64,000 nt of DNA from Epichloe hybrida (Eukaryota; Ascomycota; Sordariomycetes; Hypocreales; Clavicipitaceae), in contig JAFEKR010000002.1 of assembly GCA_019022495.1 (NCBI GenBank), positions 372,001 to 436,000 on the forward strand, written 5' to 3'. Below, piece after piece: positions 1-11,993 of the stretch (position 1 is the first letter of the stretch; the number at the start of each line of letters is the position of its first letter). A program made the translations under genes and the position numbers. The notes below the pieces were generated by a model. That model saw nothing but the letters and a program-made list of their open reading frames with translations. It was not told the DNA's origin and searched no databases.

Positions 1-1435
1 CATGTTGCCTTCGCCTCCTCGACCGGCCCTGCCTGCCTGCCCAGTGCCCGGTAAAATTTGTTCAATTATAGATGCAATGCATTCGCTTTCGCTTTCGAGT
101 TCCGCCAATTCGCCTCCGACGAAAGCGCCCGGATTTGCCACGACCATCCCGGCTAGAGCTGTCCACGCGAGCAGGGCGCAGGGCGCAAGACGCAACGACG
201 CGAGAACGATTAAAATAGGAACAACAGGACTTCAAGAAGGATTGCGGGGACAGGCAAGCTTATCCGTGACTACGATTTGGATCTGGACTTGGATCAGACT
301 TGGCCCCGTATCCCACAGAAACTCGTATCATCAGCTACAGCAACATGAACATGCATCATAGAGTCGAGATTCGCCCTATCACGACATGATCAGCTAATTA
401 CATTGCAGCTGCAGCTGCGGCCGCCACATTCACTGGAAGTTGCCACATCTGCCGCCTGTAGTCCGGAAACCCTCTGGCAAACGTGCCCGACTCCCGGAGC
501 AGCCTTCTGTGGCCTCGATCGCCCGCGAGATGCAGTCCTCCCTCCCGTGCACGATCCATCTTTCAGGCAAGATTGTCGATCCGCCACCCACCCGTACAGA
601 GTCAGTAAACGCAGAAGAGCCGCTAGCGTGTTGCCGAGCATTGAAGTCTTTACGCTAACTGATGACGCCAACGCAAAGCGGCACTGCTCGCCCACAAATA
701 ATACGAAAGGGTCAAACAGTAAAACATCAAGTTGACCGAATGTTTTTACTGCTTATCCTTGATTTAATATCCAGCCGACTCACGGACTGCCCTTCAGACA
801 CCACGATAGTGTCTCGGGTCTGCTAACAAAGGTGGATCATAAATATAGGTCTGACAGCTTAGCTACGGGACCGGAAACTTACGGTAGCGACGCTGCCGCC
901 TGCCTCGGATGCCCATACATATTCTTTCGGCGAGACATGTGGTTTGCCGAGAGCTGTCGCTTACTGGGGGGGTGGACATGGAGTCTGCACATCATACCTG
1001 CTTCACATATCGTACTCGGGTAGTATTAATAAACGTTCTGAAAGCTTGTAGCGCGCCCGAGTCCTGCTTTTCTGCGTGAGACTGACTTATTCAGGGTATG
1101 CCTGCGATCCATAGGACCTGAGAAACCTAATTGAACTGCATAACTCGTGAGAAACCGGCGTTTGCTTTCTTGTGTAAAAGATGAGAATCAGTCCAGTCAG
1201 GTCCAGTTCATGCTGCCTACATCATCTGATGTGCTCAGCTTAATGCAGCCCCTCCTGTCCAGACTTGCTAGATGTGATCATCATGAGTAGATTCTGACTA
1301 CATGGGGTGAACTGTCTGTCCATGGTTGATGGCCAACTGATACTAGCACCAGCAAATAAAGCCGGCGATTGCGTACGTGCCACATGATGTCTTTGTCCCA
1401 GGATATACTCCGTACAGAGGTCATCATTTGGCTAA
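1..1435. other. No gene recognised at window start
   Basis: Several open frames of 60-120 codons exist here on both strands. Most start at non-ATG codons, overlap each other in different frames and resemble no family I know. The stretch could hold the 3' flank of the minus-strand dehalogenase that ends at 1436. One TACTCCGTA motif, a short sequence repeated elsewhere in the window, lies near 1405. I see no RNA gene or repeat. Confidence 0.5.
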
Positions 1436-2260
1436 CTACTGCACGAAATCTAAAAGACGCTCTGCCATGGTGTCAAAGCCTGCCTCATGCTCCCCAACCC
1501 ATAGATCCACCCAATTCCTCGCCTCGTTGAACTCGTCGCCATTCTTATCCATGTCTTCTTCCAAAGGTCTCTCGACGTAGATGGTTCTCAGTCCGCAGGC
1601 CCTCGCCCCCTTCAAGTCCTTCATATGACACGCCACCATGGCCACCTGGCTCGGCTCCAAAGCCATCTCCCTCACCACACCAAGGTATGTTCCCGGATGA
1701 GGCTTATACAGCCCGAAAGTCTCTGCGCAGAACAAGGCATCAACCTCCATGGCCCCGAAATCAACCAAATCCCTCACCAATTCTTCATTCCCGTTCGACA
1801 AGGTCACGAGCTTTACTCCCCGTTCCCTCAACCTCGCCAGACCACCCACCGCGTCAGGCCACGGACTCAACCGATGCCACACCAAGCTCAACGATTCCAT
1901 CTCCGACTCAGTATACAGACCACGCAGGCCCCAGGAGTCGAGAAGCCGGACGAGGGCCCCGTAGTGGTGCTCATCAATCGTCTTCCACGCATCCCTGTCC
2001 GCGTCGAAGGCCTTGACGAACTCCATGTACGAGTTGCGCCATTCCTGGGCGAAGCGGCCCCAGTCTTGCTCCGCGAGGCTCTGCAATCGTTCCTTCAGAG
2101 AGTCTGATATCGCGCCTGCTTGTTTGCGATGCGCTCGTAGAGTGAGCTCCTGCACTACCGAGGTGCGCCAGTCGACGGTCGTGCCGAACATGTCGAATGC
2201 GAGACCTTTGATGGCTGCGAGGGGGGGTTTTGCTCGGGGACATGATGAAGTGGATGTCAT
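1436..2260 (-). CDS. Haloacid dehalogenase type II, HAD superfamily
   Basis: This is a single-exon gene of 274 residues starting at ATG 2260. It is predicted to be a soluble HAD-superfamily hydrolase of the L-2-haloacid dehalogenase subgroup, which replaces a halogen on a 2-haloalkanoic acid with hydroxyl through an aspartyl-ester intermediate. Seen in the sequence: motif I FDMFGTTVDW with the nucleophile Asp23, motif II TLSNGNEE near residues 153-160 with the family Ser-Asn, a Lys in YKPHPGTY (about 186), and a C-terminal motif VACHMKDLKGAR (about 209-220) that supplies the acidic residue. The length fits the fungal family (about 240-290). In many fungal homologues the second residue after Asp23 is Tyr; here it is Phe. 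A dehalogenase call rests on family similarity; a generic phosphatase is possible. There is no close neighbour on the same strand and no intron. Confidence 0.85.
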   Translation of the reverse strand: MTSTSSCPRAKPPLAAIKGLAFDMFGTTVDWRTSVVQELTLRAHRKQAGAISDSLKERLQSLAEQDWGRFAQEWRNSYMEFVKAFDADRDAWKTIDEHHYGALVRLLDSWGLRGLYTESEMESLSLVWHRLSPWPDAVGGLARLRERGVKLVTLSNGNEELVRDLVDFGAMEVDALFCAETFGLYKPHPGTYLGVVREMALEPSQVAMVACHMKDLKGARACGLRTIYVERPLEEDMDKNGDEFNEARNWVDLWVGEHEAGFDTMAERLLDFVQ

Positions 2261-4877
2261 GTGCGCTGTGATGGCGAGGATGAATGATAGATGATGGATG
2301 GGGGGAGGTTGGTTGAATGGAAAAAAAAAAAAGGGTGCGTCATTGTCGGGAAACTCTGGAGGACCCGCAAATGGGGGGGGATGGCGATACCAACGTTGTC
2401 CGAGGGAATGCGGAGAGGCAAAAGTTGGAAGTGATGTCCATTCTTGGGGGGGCCAAGATTGAGCTCATCTTTCCACGGGGACGATGTCATCCGTTCCGTA
2501 GGATTAAGATAAGGATGAAATTTGTGCCGAACTAGTTCATCGTGAGCGAAGTCGTCACTCGATGGAGCTTGGAGAAGCCGTTGGATTCTTTGCAACAGGG
2601 TTTTTCTTCTCTTCACAACACAATCATCGGTGGGGAAAACAATAGATCCCTTCAGACTTTTTGCACGAGTAGTGACCGCGACTTCTAGACGAATTCATTA
2701 TAAGAAGCAGTTTGGAAGAAATCACAAATAAGCATGGGTGACTGTTATTTCCATCAATTGATGTCCACGCCTGGGAACCCTGTTCAAACCTGAACTCGCG
2801 CATCAACTTCCGTCATGTACACCTCTAAGAAAAAGCAAATATCTAGCAGCGGTCTGGTATGAGATATCTCACTTCATGATGGACATGCCGCAAATGGGGC
2901 CATCGCTTGTGGTATATGGCTCTTATGCTCCCAATGTAGCTTCTCCTAGGCCTGTGAGCAACACCAAATTGATGAATTTTCGCTCGAGGCTCGAGGCAAC
3001 AATCCACCCAAAACGTGAGTTTACATTTCATACGCTGACTGGCCGGAGCGTTCTGTTGTACCTTTCGTTCTTCTTTCTTCGCAACCCTCGTCGCAGTCTA
3101 GAATCGACACCATGCCTGCTGTGCCGTAATAGTGAGGGACTAGAGGTATGAGACCGCTACGGAGTGAGAGTTAGTTCTCGGGAATCGTTGATTTGACAAT
3201 GGTGTTGTGTTGCGCGGTCCTTGCATGATATATGTAGAATCCCGGCTGATATATACTTTATATTTATGGGCGTGGCGGACATCGCCAGCATATGGAAGGA
3301 GGGAGCCTCGGATCCTTGACGTATGACGATGAACGAGCAGTACTTGTCTGATGGGCAGCGTCTTAAGCCTGGCATACTCAGATTCGTGTAGAGATAAATA
3401 TGTCGTGAACCACCTGGGCGAATGAACTGCGATGTGTTTTGCCAGTACGGACTACGTTTCATCATAACGGTCCTTCATTTGGGCCAGGCGCGACTTCATC
3501 GACCTTGATGTGCCACAGCATGCTGCTACCTGACAAGCTCGTATCAAATGCGAGCCACGCTTTCCATTCTGTCTTTTCGACATGACGCCTCTCAATTCCG
3601 GCGACAGGCCGCCATGCATCATCGATATGAGAGTGGCTGCTTGTCGAGGCCCGCAGGAACACCACTGCGAATCGGATGCTGGTGTCGACTTGTCACCAAC
3701 AGAATCACACGTTTCATACCCCTGACTACTACTACTACGGTCAAACTTGTACATAATCGAGGAGTATTAGATCGAGAAGCAGGGACCCTGCAACTTGGGA
3801 ATAGAGAAATGATCCCGGATAATCACCTGCATGGACATGGGGGAGCTTAAGCAAGCAAAAAAGAAGTGATTCGTCGCCATCATGCCCTCGAGCTGGTGTT
3901 AGGCATAGTCGTAAATTGCATTTTTTGCGACAAAGTAATCCGCTACTGCACGTAGCGAACACCCCTCATCGCCTCGCTATGAAAAAAAGAAAAGAGAAAA
4001 AAAAACATGTCTTAGGCGGGGAATATAAGGAGGAGTAAAAAAGAAAGTCGTGCATGTTCCAGGGCCTTCTGCATGCATGTGTTTGTTGGTACGGATTACC
4101 GAAACGTCGATCAGGGACATCACGCCACAAATCAATGAGGTGGCTTTCGACAGAAAGTCCCGTAATAAGCAATCATAGCAGAGCCGCTGGATACAGAAGC
4201 TGATGTGCCGTGGCACCATGGGTCAAAGAGGCAGCGATATTAATGGGCGACGCGCCATCAACAATCCGTTGGGAGCAAGGCCCAGGTGATGATGTCCCGC
4301 TGGCTGACTGGGCAACGAAAAAAAAACATGTCATGACTTTGAAATGAGATCCGCCCCTGAGCCAGGGTCATCAACAACCACCCCTGGCCTGGGCCGCCGC
4401 GGCGATAAATCAACAACATGGAGAGGAATCAGATGCGAGTGTTGGTCGGTCCGAGGTGAGGCGGAGTATGTATGTATGTATGTGTGTATGTATTATTATT
4501 ATGTGTGTACAACGTTGCTGCATCGGACTCGCGGTCTCCTGAGGCTAGGGAGGCACCCGGATATCTTGGTGCATTTTCCAACGCTGGCTGGTATCGAATA
4601 ATTCATGGTGTTGAAGATGTTCGGAGCAGGGCCATGGTGTGCGGAGTAATCAGCATGTGCTAACGAGAAAAAGTGACAGAGTCATCCGTAGCATTGCATC
4701 TACTAGAAATGCACGAGCAAGGACGGTTGTGCATTGCGACGTTGCAGTCATGATTCTAGAAATACTAAGGAGACAGAGGAAACAGGAGTCGTGTGCGGAG
4801 TAGTCCGCATGTAATCCGTACAAACGGAGTAGGATTAAAAAAGACATCATTTCATTGGTTGTATCAAGATTCAAGAG
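2261..4877. other. Intergenic region, no gene recognised
   Basis: The region covers the upstream side of the dehalogenase gene. It contains A- and T-homopolymers (for example 2320-2332) and a TATG/TATT microsatellite at about 4466-4502. The open frames present are under 110 codons, lie in conflicting frames and match nothing recognisable. No RNA gene was seen. Confidence 0.5.
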
Positions 4878-4879
4878 TA

Positions 4880-5153
4880 CAATACACCCCCTGAATTATT
4901 TTGCAAATCTACATGACAGAGGTAATTTGACCTAATTAGATGTTAGCTAGGAAATAAAGGAGATAGGGGCTAGTACATTGCAGTACTAGGAACTTGCACC
5001 GAAATCGATGTACTCTTTTGTAGCGCTATGTACCCTGCGTATTCTCCTTGTAGCTCTCTAATGATAGTCTTATCTATAGCTAATCATAGCTGTTAGAGAG
5101 GAACAAATAAGTAGGGTATGTAGACTTGTAAAATAATTCAGGGGGGGGCATTG
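4880..5153. mobile_element. MITE with about 40-bp inverted ends, TA target
   Basis: The left end (CAATACACCCCCTGAATTAT and onward) is matched by the reverse complement of the right end (CAATGCCCCCCCCTGAATTA and onward) over about 40 bases, continuing through TTTTRCAARTCTACAT. Both ends are flanked by TA (4878-4879 and 5154-5155). Terminal inverted repeats with a TA duplication and no coding capacity indicate a non-autonomous Tc1/mariner-type element. It is not visibly RIP-degraded, as its G and C tracts are intact. Confidence 0.75.
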
Positions 5154-5161
5154 TACATGTA

Positions 5162-5364
5162 CAGTCTAATCCCTGTTTGATTTTACACGAGGTATATAAC
5201 TAGGGGCAGTAGGCCAATGAATCAATGACAGATCTTTTTTATCGCACTAAGTGAGGCCCTGTTGCATCCCTAATAGCTTCACTCACTATAGCCACTCAGA
5301 GCTGATAGTGGCTGCCCCGCGTGGGGCTTGTAGTTGGTGTAAAATCATTCAGGGGGTTAGACTA
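5162..5364. mobile_element. Second, related MITE with TA target
   Basis: The left end CAGTCTAATCCCTGTTTGAT, followed by TTTACAC, pairs with the reverse complement of the right end, TAGTCTAACCCCCTGAATGA followed by TTTTACAC, with one gap. TA flanks both sides (5160-5161 and 5365-5366). The inner part of the ends, CCCCCTGAATnATTTTnCA, is shared with the MITE that stops 8 bases to the left, so the two belong to related families. No coding capacity was seen. Confidence 0.65.
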
Positions 5365-5366
5365 TA

Positions 5367-7232
5367 GCCAGGAAGGGGCATTGTTGGCAGGAGCGTTGGC
5401 CGTTCCTTCCAACTCGGCGTCAACGTCATCATCAGATGTGATTGCAATGTTTCGGGTTTTGTTGCTGGACTTGAACTTCAACTTCCCACGATCCCGGATT
5501 CCATCATCCCAGCCCACTCTGCCATCCAACGTGGCGAACCCGCCGATTTCTCCAACTCCCGTTTCCAACATCCGAGACTCTCTACAAGTTAATCGAGCTT
5601 TCTGTTAATAGTGCTGGACCACCTTCCCAAGCTCCTGGAGCGGATGGCATCCGACAGGCTGGCTGCAGCCGCTGATGGATCTGACCTCGTTCACTGGCCA
5701 GAGCTCAAATCACGGACCCTGGCTACAAATACCAATAGCAGCATCGACGGAGCCTTTGGTGGCGCGTCTCCAGCTTCGAACGCAAACCTGTCATTTTGCC
5801 CCCGGTCTCTTCATCCTGCAGTATGTATGGTCATTGGTATGTATGTAGTGGCCCTTCAACTTGCTTGCCAACAAGGGGACTTTCTTCCTCGTCTCTGTTC
5901 GTTGGCCACGTCGCGAGCGTGGCTATCTTTGGTGGGCCAACAAGTGGCCTGCTGTCGAAATCGCGAAGCAAGTCGGATGCCTGTTTCAATTGCCCGCCCC
6001 CTTTCTATTGGCGCAGCACGTGGTATTGCCAGTGCGTTTTCGTGACATGATCTGTGGAGAAGCAACCTCGTTGCTTTCACGAACCGGACCCGGGACTGGT
6101 TTTCCGTTATCTCGTTTATTATAGCTACAGTGGATAACTTGATACTCCCGGCACCTCGACCGTCTGCTCAGCGTTCGTCCAATTTCCACCTGGACTTGAT
6201 TACCAGCGAAGCTCTTTGGCCTCCGCTGTTCTCATAGTCTTGTCGAGGGGTTTCTTTAGTAAATGTTGTCTCGAGACACTGCGGCGGACCAACATTAATT
6301 AGGCAAATGGGAAGCTGGTGTTGACCGAGGAGTGCAAAAAGCACTGACTTCTTTTTCCATCTCCCCCCTTTCAACATCTACTTTTCGTTATTCTCTTGGT
6401 ACAAGACCGCGATCTTTTCTTTGGTTGAGCCGCCCGGATTCTCGGCATTTCGAGATCAAAGATACCGCCGACGAGTAACGACATCCCGACAAGCAATCTC
6501 CACACTCAAGAGTTGCTTGCTTATCCGTTCCATTTACCGACAGACGAGAAGTCCTTGGCTCCAGCGATCTTGTATATTTTACCACTGGGTAGACCTTTCA
6601 AGTTGGTGTATATGCTCAGCACTCTTGCATGCATTTTTGAGTAAAGACCAACAACGGTGAGGAACTTTATTTTTCTTTGATTTGGATGGACGCAAGTGTC
6701 AGCCCTTATTAGAGTCGGCCCTTGCTTGATTGACCTCAGGTGGCAGAGCTGCCACGTGGACTGGGACAGGAACTTGCTAATGCTCATTGTACAGCTCCAT
6801 CTAAATCTGATTATTCAATTCGGACTACTTCAACGAGTCCCGATCTTCTTTGGCTTTGCACACAATTTGAACCATTCGGATTGAGGCAACTGCACTGCAC
6901 GTAAGCACCACTTTAACCGATGGAACAAGGCATTTACGTATTTGCCCCCGCTGTACCAAAAAAAATAAATAAAGGTACAACTGGCGCGATTCAAACGTGA
7001 CGCTAACATTTCTTGGCGAGGGACCCGTAGCTATCACATATCAGCTGCAGGGATCGACAGCCTTTGCTGCTCAAAGTCTCAGCAGGGGCCTCTCTGCCTT
7101 TCTTTTAACTGTTGTATCGAGTCGTGACAAGGCGAAAAGGCTGGCTGATGCAACAGGTGGCGCATCAGTGCACCGTAGTAACTTGATTCAAATGAATCCT
7201 TTCTTCATACCGCATTGTTTTCACAAAATATA
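5367..7232. promoter_or_regulatory. Long upstream region of the ApsA gene
   Basis: No gene is supported here. The last kilobase has many C/T-rich runs (around 6350-6420 and 7085-7110), as is common in promoters and 5' leaders of fungal housekeeping genes. An upstream non-coding or short coding exon of the ApsA gene could lie here, but I could not fix one. Open frames at 5611-6045 and 5796-6050 overlap in different frames and match nothing. Confidence 0.4.
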
Positions 7233-10200
7233 ATGAAAAAGTGGGAGACGGACGATGAGATTTCGACCAAGGCGAGTGGACTCGCCTCGTTGACATCCGG
7301 TAATGAGCACTGCTCTCGAACACCTTCAGCAAAGCCCAAGAGATCAAGCAAGCGAACAATGATGACCCCTCCGATAAGGGGAACGTCGCCCTCCGACATG
7401 GCTACCGACCGCACCGACAAGAGATCCTCCAGGGACATCACGAACGATGAAAGCATAAGCATCCTCGACCCAAGACGATTCACTCCTACATTACACGCCA
7501 ATCTCGTGTCTGAAATACTCGCCCTGCGAAGAGACCAGGACGAGAAAACGAGGCAAATCGAGAGCCTTGAGACGGCCTTACACTTGGCGAAGGAGGAGCA
7601 CGAGCAGCTGCAAGAAAGCCTGACCAACACGTCCAAGGAGAGTCGTTCCCTCAGGAGACAAATCTCCCTACTTGAAGGTGGGACGTCATCGGCATTGGGG
7701 GAGCTGGCACGCGAGAGGGACGATGCGGTGGATTCCATCACTGACGCGAGAAAGCGACTGGACGCCGCACAAAAGAAGTTGCGCAGTCAAGAGGATGACT
7801 CACAGAGGGTTCACGATCTCTGGGCTCAAGAGAAGGATGACTGGGAGGATGAACGTCGCAGATACGAAAGAAAGCTGCACATCGCAGAAAGCCGCTTGAA
7901 GATGGTACTCGATGAAGTAGCAGCTTACCAGGCAAGTCAGGCCGGTAAGGCGACAAATGGAAATTTAGACGACCACGATACCGACGGAGATGATGTCGGA
8001 GGAGAGCGCGACGCTGCTAGTGTGCGGACCATGAGCATGTCCAACAGCATCCGGCATTCGTTACTGAATGGTCCGATTCTACGACCCGGCAATTCGCTTG
8101 CAGATGAATTGAACTTTGACGATGACGATGATACCGATGCTGACGGCCGTGAAAGTGTTTTGTCCTACTGCACAAGTCCAAAACACACACGGTCTTACAG
8201 CCGCGACAGCGCTTCTGGCAGGTTTCATCGCAGAAACCACAGCATCGAAAGCCCAAAACGACCGGGTGGTGTTGCCCGGAGCAAGCTCAACATGAACCCT
8301 GCAGTACTGGAGGCCCTAGAAGGTGAAGATGAGGACGAAGAGGAACCGGAAGTACCTCTCCCATCCAAGGCATCTTATACAGATGCTGGAGTACAATGCT
8401 CCCCGCCGCCATCAGAAGCCCCAAGATTCGTGTCGCCAACTGCCGACTTTTCTCCGCAACGAGTGAAGACACCAGACTCTGATAGTCCTGCTCGCGCTGA
8501 CGGCGAAGTGGAAGCAAACCAGCGCAGAAAGCGTGTTCAGCTAAACAGGCCATTGATGATCGAACCGCCAAAACCTGATCATGAGATGATTTCTACGTCT
8601 GCGCAAACTATTGAAATGCCTCTTAGCCCCCCCAAGACGCCACATTCACCATGGCCCGAAACACACACACCGGAACGATCTCATGCCATGGCTTCGACGC
8701 AGACGAATGAACCACTGCCCTTTTCCATTGGAGTCCCCGCATCAACGTTGAGAGCCACGGAATGTTCGCCGCCACAGCAGATTCCAACCATCAGCATCCA
8801 ACCCCCCACGAGTCGGCCGACTACACCAATGGAACAACGGCTTCCTCAGCATTTCAAGCACTTTGGCTGCCAGGTCAACTTGTCATCAAATATCTCGATA
8901 AGCGATGCTTGCGTTCAGACCGAGGGCATACAGGTCGATAGGAGGATAGCTTTGCTACCTCCCCATTTACAACCATCAACCATCTCGTCCCGGCCAACAT
9001 CGCCCAATCCCTCCAAATCAGGTGTCCATCAAGAAGAGCAAGAGGCTGTTCCGAGCAGCATCCCCCCTCGAAATCCCAGAAGGTTGACCAATAGTCATGG
9101 TTTGCCCGACTTTCCGTCGTCGCCTATCACGTCTCGAGAAGATTGTGACGACAGTTATCTGGGTCTGGCCGATGATCATCCACCATTAAACAAGCGCAAC
9201 TCCAAGAGGACCAACCGCTTCAGCAGCATTTTTGCGGGATTTGACACTGCAAGCTCCGATGAAGGCGATGACTTTGCGGATGCTGATGTGAGTGATTCGG
9301 AATACCGGACTGCTTTATCTGCCCCAAGGCCACAGTCACTATCGAAACGAGTGACAAGACGAGGATCATTCGGGACCGTCACAGCCAGTCCCGAACAGAT
9401 CACACCAAAGTCTGCTGCTGTCAGGGGCTCCGCCAAACCGAACAGCACCGGGGGTCCCAGCTCTTTCAATCTTGCTGATAAAGAAAACTGTCCCAAGGGC
9501 CACGGCAGGAAGCTGAGCAGGAAGTACGAGAAGACACCGGCCCCTCCGCCACCATCCAGCGGATCCGGCCTGGCCAATCGGACAAGCGCCATTCGGAGGG
9601 CGGCCATGATACAGAGCGGAATAGCTTCCCAGCAGAGTTGTCCCATAAGCCCGAGCATTCCAGATGGGAAACAACCTCCGTTCCCAATACCGACTCGAGA
9701 CAGTTCACGACGATCGCAAGTTGATCTCAGCGCGCCGAGTGACGGCCGAGAAAGCCCAACCAGGGGAGAATTGTGGCACCGACGTGGAAGCAGTCGATCA
9801 TCGCATCGACCACACAGCATTCGCAAAGTCCGTTCCGCGGCAGCATTGCCACGTGCGCCACGACCCCGAAGACATGGCAGCAGATCTCCCCCGCCGCTGT
9901 CACCATCAACGGAGGCGCCTGAGAGCCCTGGTCTGCCGCCACTACCTCAAAATGACATCACCACGCCTCGTACAGGACGCGATCGAGGCCCATCCAGCTA
10001 TCGCAGACATCGCCACGACCTGTCTACCAATACGGACAATACTTACAACACCAACTACACAGCCCTGACCACGGACACTGGCGCGTCGCACACAACGGGT
10101 GTAGTTGATGCAATTGCCCAAGCAATGGTTGGTGAGTGGATGCTCAAATATGTCAGGCGAAGAAAGTCATTCAGCGTTCCCGAAAACACCGGGAAGGACG

Positions 10201-11445
10201 ACAGCAGCAATGACCGCCACAAGCGATGGGTTTGGCTAGCGCCCTATGAAAGATCAATCCTCTGGAGCAGCAAACAGCCATCATCTGGCAGCGCTCTGCT
10301 GGGCAAGACTGGACGTAAACGTAAGTTCAAGAGACCATCATCGCAAGCATCGCAATGGGGGAAAGCCTTTAGATACTAACAAGGAAACAGTCATGATTCA
10401 ATCGGTCTTGGATGTAAAGGATGATAATCCGGCGCCCAAAGTCATGCCTACTGTTTTCAACCGGTCCATCCTGATATTGACTCCCCAGAGAGCCCTCAAA
10501 TTCACGGCGAACTCTGCTGAACGACACTTTCTATGGCTGACTGCACTGTCATTCTTGGCCCATTCCCAACAAGCATTGCCGGAGAATATTTCTGCGCCCA
10601 ACCCCCACGTCAACCCCCACGTCAAGCAACAACAATTCCGTGATTTCGAGGCCCCGCAGCCCAAGTTGAAACGAGGTGGCATACGAGACTCGATTCGGCT
10701 CGCCAAGCGCAAATCGTCCACGTCTAAAATTGGGACCGCCCGTGTGCCAAGCATCGTCAGCGTGCCATCGTCTCGCATGAGTGAGGTTACCGGGTCCCGC
10801 GTGCCCGACTCGTCATCGGCTATATCAGGCGGACACAGCCGTGAGCAGTCAAGAGAAGCAGCAGACCCTCCGTTTGTCCCACGTTTCTCCGAACGAAGCG
10901 CACATGTCATGGCGACACACGGGCGCAAGCGAAGCAACACGGGAGGGCATGTCGCTCCACCATTGTCCTTCAGGGGGTTCTCTGGACCGGCGGGAGCCAC
11001 AAGTGGCGCGCAAAACTCGGGGCAAGGCTCCGGCAACGGCAGCGCCGACGCGACGGTGTCTTGGGATACTTACCAGACCCAGGGGTCAACGAATGGGACT
11101 TGGAACATGAGCCAAACTGCGTCTCAGCGAACTTCTGAAGCGTCTTCAGGACCTGGCAACTTTTTTGACGCCATAGGAACCGTCCGGATGGAAGCATTCA
11201 TCAGTCCTCTGGCTGACTCGCAAAACAATGAATCTCCCACTGATAGGAACGACGACTACAGACGGAGTGCGCGCAGGAGGAGCAAGGAAACCAGAAGAAG
11301 AGGCAGTCGCAACCGACATGGCGACAACCACAACCCCATCCACAGTCGAAGCGTCACAAGAGTCAAGGAAGACGACAACAACAAACGACAATACCATGTC
11401 GAGGAGGATTATTTCCTCCGAGATGATCCATTCAGGGGATTCTAG
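7233..11445 (+). CDS. apsA: ApsA/Num1-type cortical anchor with PH domain
   Basis: The predicted protein has about 1380 residues in two exons, 7233-10320 and 10391-11445. The intron begins GTAAGT and has a TACTAAC branch point at 10374-10380, and the reading frame is preserved across it. The protein belongs to the fungal ApsA/Num1/Mcp5 family. These bind the plasma membrane through a C-terminal PH domain and anchor dynein or mitochondria for nuclear and organelle positioning. Seen: a charged N-terminus, a predicted coiled coil around residues 85-235, a long Ser/Pro-rich disordered middle, the start of the PH domain at AIAQAMVGEWMLKYVRRRKS (about 960), and its continuation across the splice site as MIQSVLDVKDDNPAPKVMP and onward. 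The C-terminal tail is basic and disordered. ATG 7233 is the first in-frame ATG, although the frame is open 6 codons further upstream. Family members are often longer (Aspergillus ApsA is over 1600), so an upstream exon is possible. Confidence 0.88.
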
Positions 11446-11976
11446 TCCGCTCCCCACAGTCGAGACGAGCTTACAATTGTGAATACCCCTAATTTCACTC
11501 CAATGCGGATACCCGTCCACGCTACTCTTAGCATTTCATTTGTCATTCCTGTATTTTTTGGATACTGAAGGTATGCAATCAAACAAACGATCTCTGTAAA
11601 TCGTTTTCTGCTTATTCTTATTCTTATCTTTTATTTGTACCAAACTATGTTGTACATACCTTGGGGAAGAAGGACTGCACTTTTTTGCATGGCGTTTGGT
11701 GTAGTCGACTATGCTGTTTCACAACACCACTCATTAGCGATGATGAATGCTCAGGGTCGAGAATAACGCAGTTCGTTCGGGAAGAGACGGGCAACAGAAC
11801 AATTGAGCTATTGCGCCCTACTTGTTTTATATGCACACAGAATGTTTACGCTGGAATTTATTCAAGCATGAAAGGCAGAAAATCATTCAAAGCTGGCGGT
11901 AGCAATTCTTGTTTATCTATTTAATTCAAAAAATTGCAAGCAAAGATTTCGACCAGACCTGTGTCGCGTCACTCGC
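11446..11976. other. ApsA 3' flank and OTU gene upstream region
   Basis: This holds the likely 3' untranslated region of the ApsA gene (T/A-rich around 11540-11650) and the region where the missing first exon of the OTU gene would be expected. I searched it for the Lys-rich N-terminal segment typical of OTUD6-type proteins and did not find it. Confidence 0.45.
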
Positions 11977-11993
11977 GTGAGATTGTTGTCCAG

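Noticed and set aside
2..361. Plus-strand open frame of 119 codons at the window start
   Set aside because: Low-complexity composition, no family motif, and overlapping frames of similar length nearby; not listed as a gene.
9176..9826. Long minus-strand frame of 216 codons inside the ApsA gene
   Set aside because: It is antisense to a conserved coding exon and has no domain; treated as a shadow.
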